A stretch of 22,582 bases of DNA from an uncultured Oscillospiraceae bacterium (GTDB lineage: Bacteria; Bacillota; Clostridia; Oscillospirales; Acutalibacteraceae), in contig UQZY01000029.1 in NCBI GenBank assembly GCA_900545655.1, positions 1 through 22,582 of the forward strand, read 5' to 3'. The position numbers and the translations under genes are program-made. The notes under the pieces were generated by a model. The model was not told where the DNA came from. It ran no database searches and saw nothing but the letters and a program-made list of their open reading frames with translations. Numbering within the stretch: position 1 is the first letter of the stretch; the number at the start of each line of letters is the position of its first letter. Shown one piece after another: positions 1-7,222 of the stretch.

Positions 1-820
1 AATTCATGCCAAGAATTCCGACTCCGGAGATAAAAAGAATAACCACAAGGGGTACGATAAACCTAGCCGAAAACGGATCCGCTGCGTTATATCCGATCAT
101 TGTAAACGAGGTGATTTTCAGCGAATATCCCAGCAGGGAGATAAATAGGTAATGCCAGAAGTTGTATCCCATTTTACCGTACATCTGTGAAACGGGACCG
201 ATGGGAACCGACGGAACTATACGGAGCAGGAAAAGAATTATGGGATTTCCGGTTCCGTCTCCTTTTTCGGTATCCTCTATGAGTTCCCATATGGCATCCG
301 ATTTTTTTGCAAGCTTTGCAAAGTTCCCTTCGCTGATATGCTTGCCCCAAAAATACTTTATCGTAAGGATAATCGCAACGCCGATAAAGTTAATGACAAG
401 TGCAACGGGGAAGGGAAATACAAGTCCGCTTACAAGACATGTTGCCGCAAGAGGCACAAAGGAAATAACGGCTTTTATCGCATAGAGCAGCAGGAGAGCC
501 ACGACAATAAGCGCATAGTTATCAAACTCCGCTATTGAATTTTCCAATGCCTCCATATAGCTCTGAAACTTGATATAATACTGCTGAGCCTTTGACAGCC
601 CGGTAATATCCATGGCGGTTTCAACGCCGCTTTTGACTTCATCCTTAACATGATTTTCTCTTTGTTGAGCAACCTGATTGTTCTTAACAAATGTCTCAAA
701 AGGGGCAGTTATGGTTTTGAAATCAATTACATTGCCCATAAAACCGAGAGCAAAGGAGAAAAGAATGAGGATTATGGCTATTGCGTTCAGGAATCTGTTT
801 GCCTGTTTGTTTTTGAGCAA
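1..820 (-). CDS. VTT/TVP38 (DedA-like) membrane protein, C-terminus cut by window edge
   Basis: Reading the minus strand from TTG at 820 gives an open frame of 273 codons that runs off the window with no stop. Residues 10-32 form a first membrane segment. Residues 33-100 are a hydrophilic, partly helical stretch. Several further membrane segments follow (about 103-157, 194-212, 222-245, 254-270). The stretch LLRIVPSVPIGPVSQMYGKMG (198-218, R200, P203, P206, G215) between hydrophobic segments matches the VTT/SNARE-associated domain of the TVP38/DedA superfamily, which is linked to lipid scrambling and envelope homeostasis. Its substrate here is unknown. TTG is preferred because AAGGAGGT lies 10 nt upstream. 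An in-frame ATG at 847 has no ribosome site and would put the Shine-Dalgarno inside the gene. The long soluble loop after the first membrane segment is unusual for the family. The family call is good; the function is inferred. Confidence 0.8.
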   Translation of the reverse strand, partial: MLKNKQANRFLNAIAIILILFSFALGFMGNVIDFKTITAPFETFVKNNQVAQQRENHVKDEVKSGVETAMDITGLSKAQQYYIKFQSYMEALENSIAEFDNYALIVVALLLLYAIKAVISFVPLAATCLVSGLVFPFPVALVINFIGVAIILTIKYFWGKHISEGNFAKLAKKSDAIWELIEDTEKGDGTGNPIILFLLRIVPSVPIGPVSQMYGKMGYNFWHYLFISLLGYSLKITSFTMIGYNAADPFSARFIVPLVVILFISGVGILGMN

Positions 821-830
821 AAAATACTGC

Positions 831-838
831 ACCTCCTT
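831..838 (-). promoter_or_regulatory. Shine-Dalgarno that sets a TTG start for the VTT gene
   Basis: On the minus strand AAGGAGGT is followed after 10 nt by TTG (820-818). A near-perfect ribosome site at this distance argues against the upstream in-frame ATG at 847, which has no purine-rich site in front of it. Confidence 0.75.
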
Positions 839-903
839 GTGAAACATGATATAATGACAAAAATTGATATAATAATTCGGCTTATGTGGGATGTATGTGA
901 AAA

Positions 904-932
904 TTGCAATCCGTAATTGCAAATATTATATT
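904..932 (+). promoter_or_regulatory. Possible sigma-A promoter for the rightward hydrolase
   Basis: TTGCAA (904-909), a 17 nt spacer, then TATATT (927-932). The -10 overlaps the -10 of the stronger leftward promoter, so the two could exclude one another. The region is AT-rich, so chance is a real alternative. Confidence 0.4.
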
Positions 933-953
933 CCTTTATTTTCAGCCGGTCAA
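925..953 (-). promoter_or_regulatory. Sigma-A promoter for the VTT gene
   Basis: Minus strand TTGACC (953-948), a 17 nt spacer, then TATAAT (930-925). This gives a transcript start near 918 and a leader of about 100 nt before the TTG start. The hexamers overlap a possible rightward promoter. Confidence 0.7.
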
Positions 954-977
954 TAACGGCGGATATATTGCAAATGA

Positions 978-992
978 CAGTACGCTGTACTG
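978..992. promoter_or_regulatory. Perfect inverted repeat, possible operator
   Basis: CAGTAC and GTACTG flank a 3 nt centre (GCT) in the 203 nt divergent region, downstream of the possible rightward promoter and upstream of the hydrolase start. It has no T-tract and is too short for a terminator. A dimeric repressor site is an inference; no regulator gene is adjacent. Confidence 0.4.
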
Positions 993-1050
993 CTAAGATA
1001 CGAAAATAAATATATAAAGAAAAGAGATGAATTGAAAAGGAGAGGTTTGT

Positions 1051-2034
1051 ATGGTTAGTTTAACCGGAAAAATCGTAGCGGCGTATCTTTACAGAGTTGT
1101 AAACATGAACCCCGAAAAGGTGAAATCGGGAATCCCCGGCTCAAAGGGTCTTGATATTCTCTTTTGGAAAACCCCAAACAGAGAAATGAAGTACAAGACC
1201 GCAAAAACAAAGAACGGAACAAGGTATGAGATGTATTTTCCGAAGAAAAATGTTCACCCCGAAAATGTCGTGTACTATCTTCACGGCGGTGCGTATTTTG
1301 GAAAACAGAACTGGCTCTACCGGTATCAGTCACGCTATTTCAGCAAAGCGGCAGGCGGTGCAACGGTGATTTACCTTGATTACGACGTTGCTCCGAAGCA
1401 TGTTTATCCCACTCAGCTGAATCAGGCATTGGACGTATGGGAGGAGATAACCGGTAAACTCGGGTTTAAGCCGGAAAACGTTGTATGCGGAGGGGATTCC
1501 GCCGGAGGAAACCTTATGCTCACTCTTATACTGAGGCTAAGGGATGAGGGAAAACCTCTTCCGAAGGGAGGATTCGGTATTTCTCCGTGGACTGATATGA
1601 ATGCTTTGGGAAAATCCTATTCGGAAAACTACAATAAGGATGTCATCTTCGGAAGAAGGACCGGCGCTCTTGATGAAGAGAAAAGGGAGATGTTCAGAAA
1701 TTATGACCTCTACTCATGGATGGAGGGTTCCGACCGAAGCGATCCTTATGTTTCACCGGTGTATGCAGACTTTCGAGGCTTTCCGCCGATGTTCTTCACG
1801 GTAGGCTGTGATGAAATGCTTCGCTCCGACACGGAAACAATCGTTGAAAACATGAGGAAGAACAAGGTTCCCGTAGGAGTTTTCAGGGGAAACGGCATGT
1901 GGCATGCATTTGCCCTTTATCACGGAATTATTCCGGAGGCTACGGCTGCGTTTTCCGACATAGTTTCATTTATCAGCGACAGGTTTGAATGTTACGACTA
2001 TACATATCCCGGAAGGGAATACAGGCTTTCTTAG
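1051..2034 (+). CDS. Alpha/beta hydrolase, HSL-type carboxylesterase
   Basis: This 327-residue cytoplasmic enzyme (no signal peptide) is of the hormone-sensitive-lipase/alpha-beta hydrolase 3 type, which cleaves short-chain carboxyl esters. HGG (78-80) is the oxyanion-hole motif. The nucleophile is Ser150 in GDSAGG. Asp254 in GCDEML and His285 in GMWHAF complete the triad in the expected order and spacing. The ATG follows AAGGAG at a normal distance. The gene stands alone: it is divergent from the VTT gene and ends in a two-way hairpin facing the redox operon. The natural substrate cannot be read from the sequence; a role in detoxification or acetyl-ester removal is possible. The family call is firm. 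Confidence 0.9.
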   Translation: MVSLTGKIVAAYLYRVVNMNPEKVKSGIPGSKGLDILFWKTPNREMKYKTAKTKNGTRYEMYFPKKNVHPENVVYYLHGGAYFGKQNWLYRYQSRYFSKAAGGATVIYLDYDVAPKHVYPTQLNQALDVWEEITGKLGFKPENVVCGGDSAGGNLMLTLILRLRDEGKPLPKGGFGISPWTDMNALGKSYSENYNKDVIFGRRTGALDEEKREMFRNYDLYSWMEGSDRSDPYVSPVYADFRGFPPMFFTVGCDEMLRSDTETIVENMRKNKVPVGVFRGNGMWHAFALYHGIIPEATAAFSDIVSFISDRFECYDYTYPGREYRLS

Positions 2035-2042
2035 AAAAACAG

Positions 2043-2077
2043 CGAGGCGACCCTAAAGGGAACGCCTCGTATTTTTG
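2043..2077. terminator. Bidirectional intrinsic terminator between convergent genes
   Basis: CGAGGCG (2043-2049) pairs with CGCCTCG (2063-2069), and CCC/GGG pairs inside the loop. TATTTTTGT follows on the plus strand. On the minus strand the same stem is followed by CTGTTTTTC. It can therefore end both the hydrolase gene and the redox operon. Confidence 0.85.
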
Positions 2078-2107
2078 TGCGTCGGAAAATGATACCTGTT
2101 TTGCACG

Positions 2108-2470
2108 TTATTTTATTTCGTTTGTTGCAACGATGTCGGCACCTGTTCCGAGAAGATTCTTTATAACAACGTCTCCTATATGTACCGGAGCCGTGATTGA
2201 AGCTGCATTCACTTCTTTCATTGCGTCAAAGAGCAATTCCTTCGGAATAGCCGTGCTGGACTTTACGGGAACAACGTATGCGCTTCCTCCGATAACCTTT
2301 ACAGTGGAGGTGAGAGAGCGCTCGGGGTGAGTTACCTCCGCTCTTGCGTACTCGTCACCGCGTTTACAGGTGTTTCCCGTTACCTCGGTTATCTCACCGC
2401 TGTCGTTCATTGTTACTTTTATGGGGCATCCTCGAGGACATGCAACACAAATTAAATCTCTTGTAATCAT
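2108..2470 (-). CDS. DUF1667 four-cysteine protein, third gene of the redox operon
   Basis: A 120-residue soluble protein of the DUF1667 (COG3862) type. The cysteines are Cys8, Cys11, Cys15 (CVACPRGC) and Cys35 (TCKRGDEYA), a set fit to bind a metal ion or an Fe-S cluster. The rest (about 40-120) is a small alpha/beta region with no enzyme motif I recognise. Its start lies 3 nt after the stop of the upstream FAD oxidoreductase, so the two are co-translated. The family commonly sits beside GlpA-like and NAD/FAD oxidoreductases, as here, which suggests an electron-transfer or assembly subunit of the same complex. The biochemical role is not established. Transcription ends at the two-way hairpin at 2043-2077. 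Confidence 0.85.
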   Translation of the reverse strand: MITRDLICVACPRGCPIKVTMNDSGEITEVTGNTCKRGDEYARAEVTHPERSLTSTVKVIGGSAYVVPVKSSTAIPKELLFDAMKEVNAASITAPVHIGDVVIKNLLGTGADIVATNEIK

Positions 2471-2473
2471 TGT

Positions 2474-3742
2474 TTACGCCTCCTCAATGCTGACGATTAT
2501 CTCGTCGCCCTTGTTCATGCTCTTGAGATCCTCCGCTTTGATGATGACGTTTTCCATCTCACCCGGAGCAAGCTTTATCTTCTTTCTGTTCCAAAGCTCC
2601 TTGTCGCCGCATTTTACAACGATTCTCTTGTCTTTGTAAACGTTTGCTACACGGAAGTAAATCTTGACATCTTCTGTTTGATTTTTGTTGATATGCTGAG
2701 GGACGGTATAACGAACACCGTTGATTCCCTTACACTCAACATACTCGGGAGAGTCGATACCGTGAATAAACTGTGCAGCACCCTTTCCGGCAATCTGTGA
2801 TTCCTGTGTAACGAAGTCAACAAGGTCATGTACCTGAAGAACGTTACCGCATGCAAATACGCCGCTGTGTGAGGTCTCACGCATCTCGTTTACCTTCGGT
2901 CCTCTTGTTACGGGATCCATCTCAAGACCGATCTGCTTTGAAAGCTCGTTCTCGGGGATAAGACCGACTGAAAGGAGAACCGTGTCACACGGAATATACT
3001 CTTCTGTTCCCGGAATGGGAAGCATATGGTCATCAACGTTTGCGATAGTTACGCCCGTAACTCTGTCCTTACCGTGAACCTTTATTACGGTGCAGGAAAG
3101 ACGGAGGGGAATATCAAAGTCCTCAAGGCACTGTACGATATTTCTCTGGAGTCCGCCCGAATACGGCATTACCTCACAGACAACCTTTACCTTTGCACCC
3201 TCAAGCGTCATGCGGCGTGCCATGATGAGTCCGATATCACCAGATCCGAGGATTACTACCTCATGACCGGGCATATATCCGTCGATATTTACAAACTTCT
3301 GAGCGGCACCGGCACTCATTACGCCTGCGGGACGGGAGCCTGCGATATCGAGAGCTCCGCGTGGACGCTCACGGCAGCCCATTGCAAGGATGATTGCCTT
3401 TGCGTTGATGATAAGAAGTCCGTCCTCCTTATTTGTTGCTATAACCTGATTGTCTTTGTTTAAGTTGAGAACCATTGTATCTGTCTTTACGGTGATTCTC
3501 GTTCTTTCAACCTGCTCTACAAAACGGTGAGCGTACTCCGGACCTGAAAGCTCTTCACCGAAGTAGGTGAGGCCGAAGCCCGTATGTATACATTGCTCAA
3601 GAATACCGCCGAGTCTTTCGGCTCTCTCAAGTATGATTATGTTTTCCTCCGGAATACCGTTGTCACGTGCGGCAAGGGCTGCTGCCATTCCTGCAGGGCC
3701 GCCTCCGACTACGACAAGGTCATAATTCAAAATATTGTTCAT
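2474..3742 (-). CDS. NAD(P)/FAD-dependent oxidoreductase, second gene of the redox operon
   Basis: A 422-residue two-dinucleotide-fold flavoprotein. The N-terminal FAD motif is GGGPAG (13-18), followed by LGGILEQCIHTGFG (44-57) and MGCRERPRG (121-129). The second Rossmann motif GSGDIG (166-171) is for NAD(P). A late GVFACGN stretch is the usual second FAD contact. A C-terminal beta-rich tail follows (about 345-422). No CxxC redox pair is seen, so it is not thioredoxin-reductase-like. It resembles the partner subunit of GlpA-like or opine/amino-acid-dehydrogenase-type complexes, passing electrons between the dehydrogenase and NAD(P). The gene starts 2 nt after the stop of the upstream GlpA-like gene. 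Substrate specificity is not visible. Confidence 0.85.
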   Translation of the reverse strand: MNNILNYDLVVVGGGPAGMAAALAARDNGIPEENIIILERAERLGGILEQCIHTGFGLTYFGEELSGPEYAHRFVEQVERTRITVKTDTMVLNLNKDNQVIATNKEDGLLIINAKAIILAMGCRERPRGALDIAGSRPAGVMSAGAAQKFVNIDGYMPGHEVVILGSGDIGLIMARRMTLEGAKVKVVCEVMPYSGGLQRNIVQCLEDFDIPLRLSCTVIKVHGKDRVTGVTIANVDDHMLPIPGTEEYIPCDTVLLSVGLIPENELSKQIGLEMDPVTRGPKVNEMRETSHSGVFACGNVLQVHDLVDFVTQESQIAGKGAAQFIHGIDSPEYVECKGINGVRYTVPQHINKNQTEDVKIYFRVANVYKDKRIVVKCGDKELWNRKKIKLAPGEMENVIIKAEDLKSMNKGDEIIVSIEEA

Positions 3743-3744
3743 AA

Positions 3745-5184
3745 TTACTTTGTCCTTTCGTATATGATGTCGGATTCACCGCCGAATTTTGTTATTTCGT
3801 TGAGTGGCAAGTCGAGTTCCTCTGCGAGTATCTCAAGAACCTTTGAGCCGCAGAAGCCGCCCTGGCAACGACCCATTCCGGCACGGGTACGTCTTTTTAC
3901 GCCGTCGATATCTACTGCTCCGGCGGGCGCTTTGATTGCCGCACGGATTTCGCCCTCGGTTATTGTTTCGCAGCGGCATATGATGCGCGCATAATCCGGA
4001 TTTTCCGCAACAACCTTTTCCTGTTCCTCGACAGAAAGCTCGCGGAAGATGATTGGCTTCTGTCTTGAGGGATTGTAGCTGTCCTTAATTTCGGGCTTTT
4101 CGCCGAGAGTCTCAAGCACCATGTTTTCAACATACTCTGCGATGGCAGGAGATGAAGCAAGTCCCGGAGATTCAATGCCGATAAGGTTTATAAAGTGATC
4201 GTTGGTCTTTGCTCTGTTTATCTCAAAGTCATCGGAAGTACAATGTGAACGAATTCCCGCAAATGAGGTAATCATATCTCTCATTGAAACCGTGGGTACG
4301 GATTTTTGAGCTTTTGCAAATACCTCGCGGAGAGCACCCACACGTACGGAGGTGTCGTCTTTATCTTCGATATTCACCGCACTCGGACCGACAAGGATGT
4401 TGTGGTGACAGGTCGGAGTAACGAGGATACCCTTGCCCATTTCGTTCGGACACTGGAAAATTGTATGAGTGCAAAGGTCTGCACAGGCACGGTCGAGAAG
4501 TCCGTACTCTCCGAGACGGGGGATGATTTCAAACTCCTCACCGTCAAATTTCTTTGCGATAACCTCGGCATAAAGTCCGGCAGAGTTGATAACGAGCTTT
4601 GACTGAAGCTCTTTTCCGTCATCGGACTTGATTGAGAAAACACCGTCCTTGAAGCTAATTTCGTCAACAGGGAAGTTTCTCTCAAAAGCAACACCGTTTC
4701 CCACAGCGCATTCCGCAGCCGCAATTGCAAGCTCGTAAGGGCTTACGATACCTGCGGTTTTTGCCCAGAGAGCGCCGACTGCCTCATCGCTGATGTTAGG
4801 CTCAAGTTCCTTGAGCTTTGCCGAGTCGATTATCTCCATAGAAGGAACGCCGTTGGTAAGACCTCTCTGATAGAGTTCCTTAATGGTTTCCATCTCTTTT
4901 TCGGAAAAAGCTACAACCAATGAACCGTTGTTTTCGTATGGGACGTAAAGAGTTTCACAGGTCTCCTTCATCATCTCACAGCCGCGAACATTTAATTTTG
5001 CTTTCAGTGTGCCGCTTTTTGCGTCAAAGCCGGCATGTACAATACCGCTGTTGGCTTTTGTGGTTCCCATGGCAACGTCAGATGTCTTTTCAACAAGCAC
5101 TGTCTTTAAGTTGTACTTTGAAAGAGCTCTGGCGGTGAGGGAGCCGACAACGCCGGCACCGATTATGGCAATATCATACACCAT
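3745..5184 (-). CDS. GlpA-like FAD-dependent dehydrogenase with C-terminal [2Fe-2S] domain
   Basis: A 479-residue protein. The DAO-type FAD fold begins with GAGVVG (9-14) and continues through ANSGIVHAGFD (44-54) and GIESPGLASSP (336-346). A BFD-like [2Fe-2S] domain (about 400-460) carries Cys403, Cys405, Cys440 and Cys445. This layout is that of anaerobic glycerol-3-phosphate dehydrogenase subunit A and related 2-hydroxyacid/L-2-hydroxyglutarate oxidases. It is the first gene of a three-gene operon (gaps of 2 and 3 nt). AAGGAG lies about 10 nt before the ATG. No glycerol kinase, facilitator or GlpC is in the window, so glycerol-3-phosphate is a plausible but unproven substrate. Confidence 0.85.
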   Translation of the reverse strand: MVYDIAIIGAGVVGSLTARALSKYNLKTVLVEKTSDVAMGTTKANSGIVHAGFDAKSGTLKAKLNVRGCEMMKETCETLYVPYENNGSLVVAFSEKEMETIKELYQRGLTNGVPSMEIIDSAKLKELEPNISDEAVGALWAKTAGIVSPYELAIAAAECAVGNGVAFERNFPVDEISFKDGVFSIKSDDGKELQSKLVINSAGLYAEVIAKKFDGEEFEIIPRLGEYGLLDRACADLCTHTIFQCPNEMGKGILVTPTCHHNILVGPSAVNIEDKDDTSVRVGALREVFAKAQKSVPTVSMRDMITSFAGIRSHCTSDDFEINRAKTNDHFINLIGIESPGLASSPAIAEYVENMVLETLGEKPEIKDSYNPSRQKPIIFRELSVEEQEKVVAENPDYARIICRCETITEGEIRAAIKAPAGAVDIDGVKRRTRAGMGRCQGGFCGSKVLEILAEELDLPLNEITKFGGESDIIYERTK

Positions 5185-5260
5185 GTCTTCTTTTCTCCTT
5201 CCAAAATTGACCTTTTCTACATCGTTTAATATGTAATATATAGGTCATAATCCACATAAA

Positions 5261-5289
5261 ATATTAGCATTTGTTGTACAATAAATCAA
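5261..5289 (-). promoter_or_regulatory. Sigma-A promoter of the redox operon
   Basis: Minus strand TTGATT (5289-5284), 17 nt, TAATAT (5266-5261), about 75 nt upstream of the GlpA-like start. TTTGTT (5270-5275) and AACAAA (5291-5296) form a 6 bp inverted repeat bracketing the -35 side, a weak operator candidate. Confidence 0.55.
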
Positions 5290-5370
5290 TAACAAACGGG
5301 AGAGATTGCTTATTTTTTAACAATTTTAGTCATTAAGTCAAAAGTGTACTGGTTTTAAGAGTATAAATTG

Positions 5371-5399
5371 TTGACTTTTCCGACTCCCTTATCTAAAAT
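5371..5399 (+). promoter_or_regulatory. Sigma-A promoter of the second alpha/beta hydrolase
   Basis: TTGACT (5371-5376), 17 nt spacer, TAAAAT (5394-5399). The expected start near 5406 leaves a leader of about 26 nt ending in GGAGG (5419-5423) and ATG (5432). An AAGTCAA/TTGACTT inverted pair (5336-5342 and 5371-5377) overlaps the -35. Confidence 0.7.
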
Positions 5400-5431
5400 T
5401 GAATAGAGATATTTTTTTGGAGGTAATTATT

Positions 5432-6397
5432 ATGTCAATTGAATCAACCATTCTTTCCCAGGTATTCAATATTGATAACTGGGCAAAGTACCCGCTTATT
5501 GACCTTCGCGGAAAATTTCCGGATGTCACCGATGAGTGGGATATCGTATTCAGCGAGACAAATCCGACAGTTTGCCGTGCAGACCTTCACTACATAAAGG
5601 ACTGCAAAAAGAACACAGGCAAGTATCCTGTTCTTCTCAATATCCACGGCGGCGGCTGGATTATCGGAGACAAGTCAAACAGCACAAGCTATTGTCTTCC
5701 TATCGCAGATTCGGGCTTCTTCGTAATGAACATCAACTATGGTATGCCTGCAAAGGACGTACCTGCGCTCTTTGAGTCGGTTGACCCGAAGAAGAACCAC
5801 GACTCGGCTTATGTATGGCCGTACGCTATCCAGACTCATTTTCTCGCAATGAAATGGCTTTCGGAAAATGCCGAGAAGTATAACCTTGACCTCGACAATG
5901 TATTCGTTTCCGGTGACTCCGCAGGCTCACACATGACAGCCGTTGTCGCAGCATGCTTCTGCTCGGATGAATACGCCAACGCACTCGGAATTGAGAGACC
6001 GAACTTCACGCCGAAGGGTTATGTTATGAACTGCGGTATTTACAATGTGGGCTTCTATAAGCATATTCCCATTGCCCGTGCAATGATGCAGAAATTCGTA
6101 GGTATGGATGATCCTACACAGAGCCCGCTCTGGAAGTACCTTGATCCGACACCGTATATCGACAAAAAGGCAAACAATGTACTTGTTGTAAAGGGAATGA
6201 TAGACATTATGACTATATTCCAGTCAGACGCAATGGTAAAGCACCTTAAAAGTGTGGGAGTTAAAACCGACTTTTACGTAGGACACGGAGTTCCGAACTC
6301 CTTCCATGACTTTATGTTCCTTACCTTTACAAAGGAGTCAAAGAAGTGCATGCGCTTTACCGCAAACTGGCTCAATGCTGTTGCAAGTAATAAGTAA
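5432..6397 (+). CDS. Alpha/beta hydrolase, esterase/lipase type (HGGGW)
   Basis: A 321-residue cytoplasmic alpha/beta hydrolase distinct from the one at 1051. HGGGW (72-76) is the oxyanion-hole motif, Ser163 in GDSAG the nucleophile, and Asp258 (KGMIDIM) and His292 (SFHDF) the likely remaining triad. The ATG at 5432 follows GGAGG by 8 nt and the promoter predicts a start near 5406. The frame stays open back to a TTG at 5399, but that codon lies inside the -10. The gene is divergent from the redox operon and closed by its own hairpin, so it is monocistronic. Codons ending in C are frequent, which may mean high expression. The substrate is unknown; an acyl ester is expected from the family. Confidence 0.9.
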   Translation: MSIESTILSQVFNIDNWAKYPLIDLRGKFPDVTDEWDIVFSETNPTVCRADLHYIKDCKKNTGKYPVLLNIHGGGWIIGDKSNSTSYCLPIADSGFFVMNINYGMPAKDVPALFESVDPKKNHDSAYVWPYAIQTHFLAMKWLSENAEKYNLDLDNVFVSGDSAGSHMTAVVAACFCSDEYANALGIERPNFTPKGYVMNCGIYNVGFYKHIPIARAMMQKFVGMDDPTQSPLWKYLDPTPYIDKKANNVLVVKGMIDIMTIFQSDAMVKHLKSVGVKTDFYVGHGVPNSFHDFMFLTFTKESKKCMRFTANWLNAVASNK

Positions 6398-6459
6398 TTG
6401 GGTTTATCTCACTACCTGTTTATTGTTATAACTGACAAAATATATACATATTATTTATT

Positions 6460-6505
6460 GAAAATAACTGTGATAAAAATTTGTCACAGTTATTTTCTTT
6501 TATTT
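6460..6505 (+). terminator. Intrinsic terminator after the second hydrolase
   Basis: A perfect 14 bp stem: GAAAATAACTGTGA (6460-6473) pairs with TCACAGTTATTTTC (6484-6497) around a 10 nt loop, followed by a T-rich run. The stem is AT-rich but long. Confidence 0.75.
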
Positions 6506-6518
6506 AGGCTCGCAACAA

Positions 6519-6548
6519 TTGACATTTGTATAACTTTAAAATTATAAT
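6519..6548 (+). promoter_or_regulatory. Consensus sigma-A promoter of the small-membrane-protein/DUF362 operon
   Basis: TTGACA (6519-6524), 18 nt, TATAAT (6543-6548); both hexamers are perfect. The predicted start near 6555 leaves about 50 nt of leader before the first gene. No operator-like symmetry is obvious. Confidence 0.85.
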
Positions 6549-6605
6549 TATTTTCGCAGATAAATTTTTCAACGGTTCTAAAATTCATTATTCAGAGGTG
6601 TAAAA

Positions 6606-6884
6606 ATGAAAAAGTTAATATGTGAAATAATCACTAAGCTCGAATACATCGACTATACCCTTGTGCTTGTCCTTTGGGTAGTCGGTGCGGTTCTTTCTAT
6701 CCTAGGCTTTCCGTGGCTTACCCTCGGAATAGTTGTAATGCATCTGACCGAGCTTGTAACGGTCGGACTTAAGGCGGGTAGAGCTGGCGGCGAGGGCTTT
6801 CTTTACAGCATAGTGATGTGTATGATGTTCGGATTTACCTGGTGGGTTCCGCTCAAGATGAAAACAAATCAGTTTAAATTTTAA
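6606..6884 (+). CDS. Small membrane protein, paralogue of the next gene
   Basis: A 92-residue protein with a short basic/polar N-terminus and hydrophobic segments at about 18-35, 38-55 and 66-82, so three membrane passes are likely. The C-terminal half (VMHLTELVTVG, then YSIVMCMMFGFTWWVPL) matches the following gene almost position for position. Conserved are MH-TE, a Gly-Lys pair, YS-VMCM and FGFTWW-PL. I do not recognise the family. The general plan (His-x-x-Glu followed by a Gly-Phe/Trp membrane segment) recalls TMEM254/DUF4499-like small membrane proteins, but this is weak. AGAGGTG lies 7 nt before the ATG. It is first in an operon with its paralogue and a DUF362 protein. Confidence 0.8.
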   Translation: MKKLICEIITKLEYIDYTLVLVLWVVGAVLSILGFPWLTLGIVVMHLTELVTVGLKAGRAGGEGFLYSIVMCMMFGFTWWVPLKMKTNQFKF

Positions 6885-6901
6885 TAATGGAGGAAATGAA
6901 A

Positions 6902-7204
6902 ATGTTTCAGGCTATTCAGTACATTGGATGCGGAATTCTCTGGATTGCAAGTTCCGTTCTCACAATAGTTAAGAAAAATCCTATATGTATTATCATTCTT
7001 TCTCTTATGCACGGCACAGAAGCTGTACTCATAGGCGTTAAGACGGGTCTTGAATACGGAAAAAAGCTTCCGTACAGCCTTGTTATGTGCATGACTTTCG
7101 GCTTTACATGGTGGCTCCCTCTTCGTCGTCAGATGAAGGCAGAAAGTTTTACTGATAAGGACTTTGAACGCACACCGAATGACTGTGTTGTAAACGGAAA
7201 ATAA
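6902..7204 (+). CDS. Small membrane protein, tandem paralogue of the preceding gene
   Basis: A 100-residue protein with about three membrane segments (4-24, 27-44, 57-75) and a 25-residue polar, acidic tail that the first copy lacks. LMHGTEAVLIGVKTG and YSLVMCMTFGFTWWLPL repeat the motifs of the preceding protein, so the pair arose by duplication and may form a heterodimer. The ATG at 6902 is chosen because GGAGG (6889-6893) lies 8 nt upstream. The in-frame ATG at 6887 overlaps that ribosome site and the one at 6896 is too close to it. The gene starts 17 nt after the first copy ends, and 18 nt separate it from the DUF362 gene. Function unknown. Confidence 0.8.
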   Translation: MFQAIQYIGCGILWIASSVLTIVKKNPICIIILSLMHGTEAVLIGVKTGLEYGKKLPYSLVMCMTFGFTWWLPLRRQMKAESFTDKDFERTPNDCVVNGK

Positions 7205-7222
7205 TCCGCGGAGGGAAATGAA

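Noticed and set aside
162..916. Several plus-strand open frames at the left edge
   Set aside because: They lie opposite or just beside the VTT gene on the minus strand, which has a continuous frame with membrane segments and a family motif.
3026..3463. 145-codon plus-strand open frame opposite the FAD oxidoreductase
   Set aside because: It lies wholly antisense to a gene with clear motifs, has no ribosome site and its composition is that of a mirror frame.
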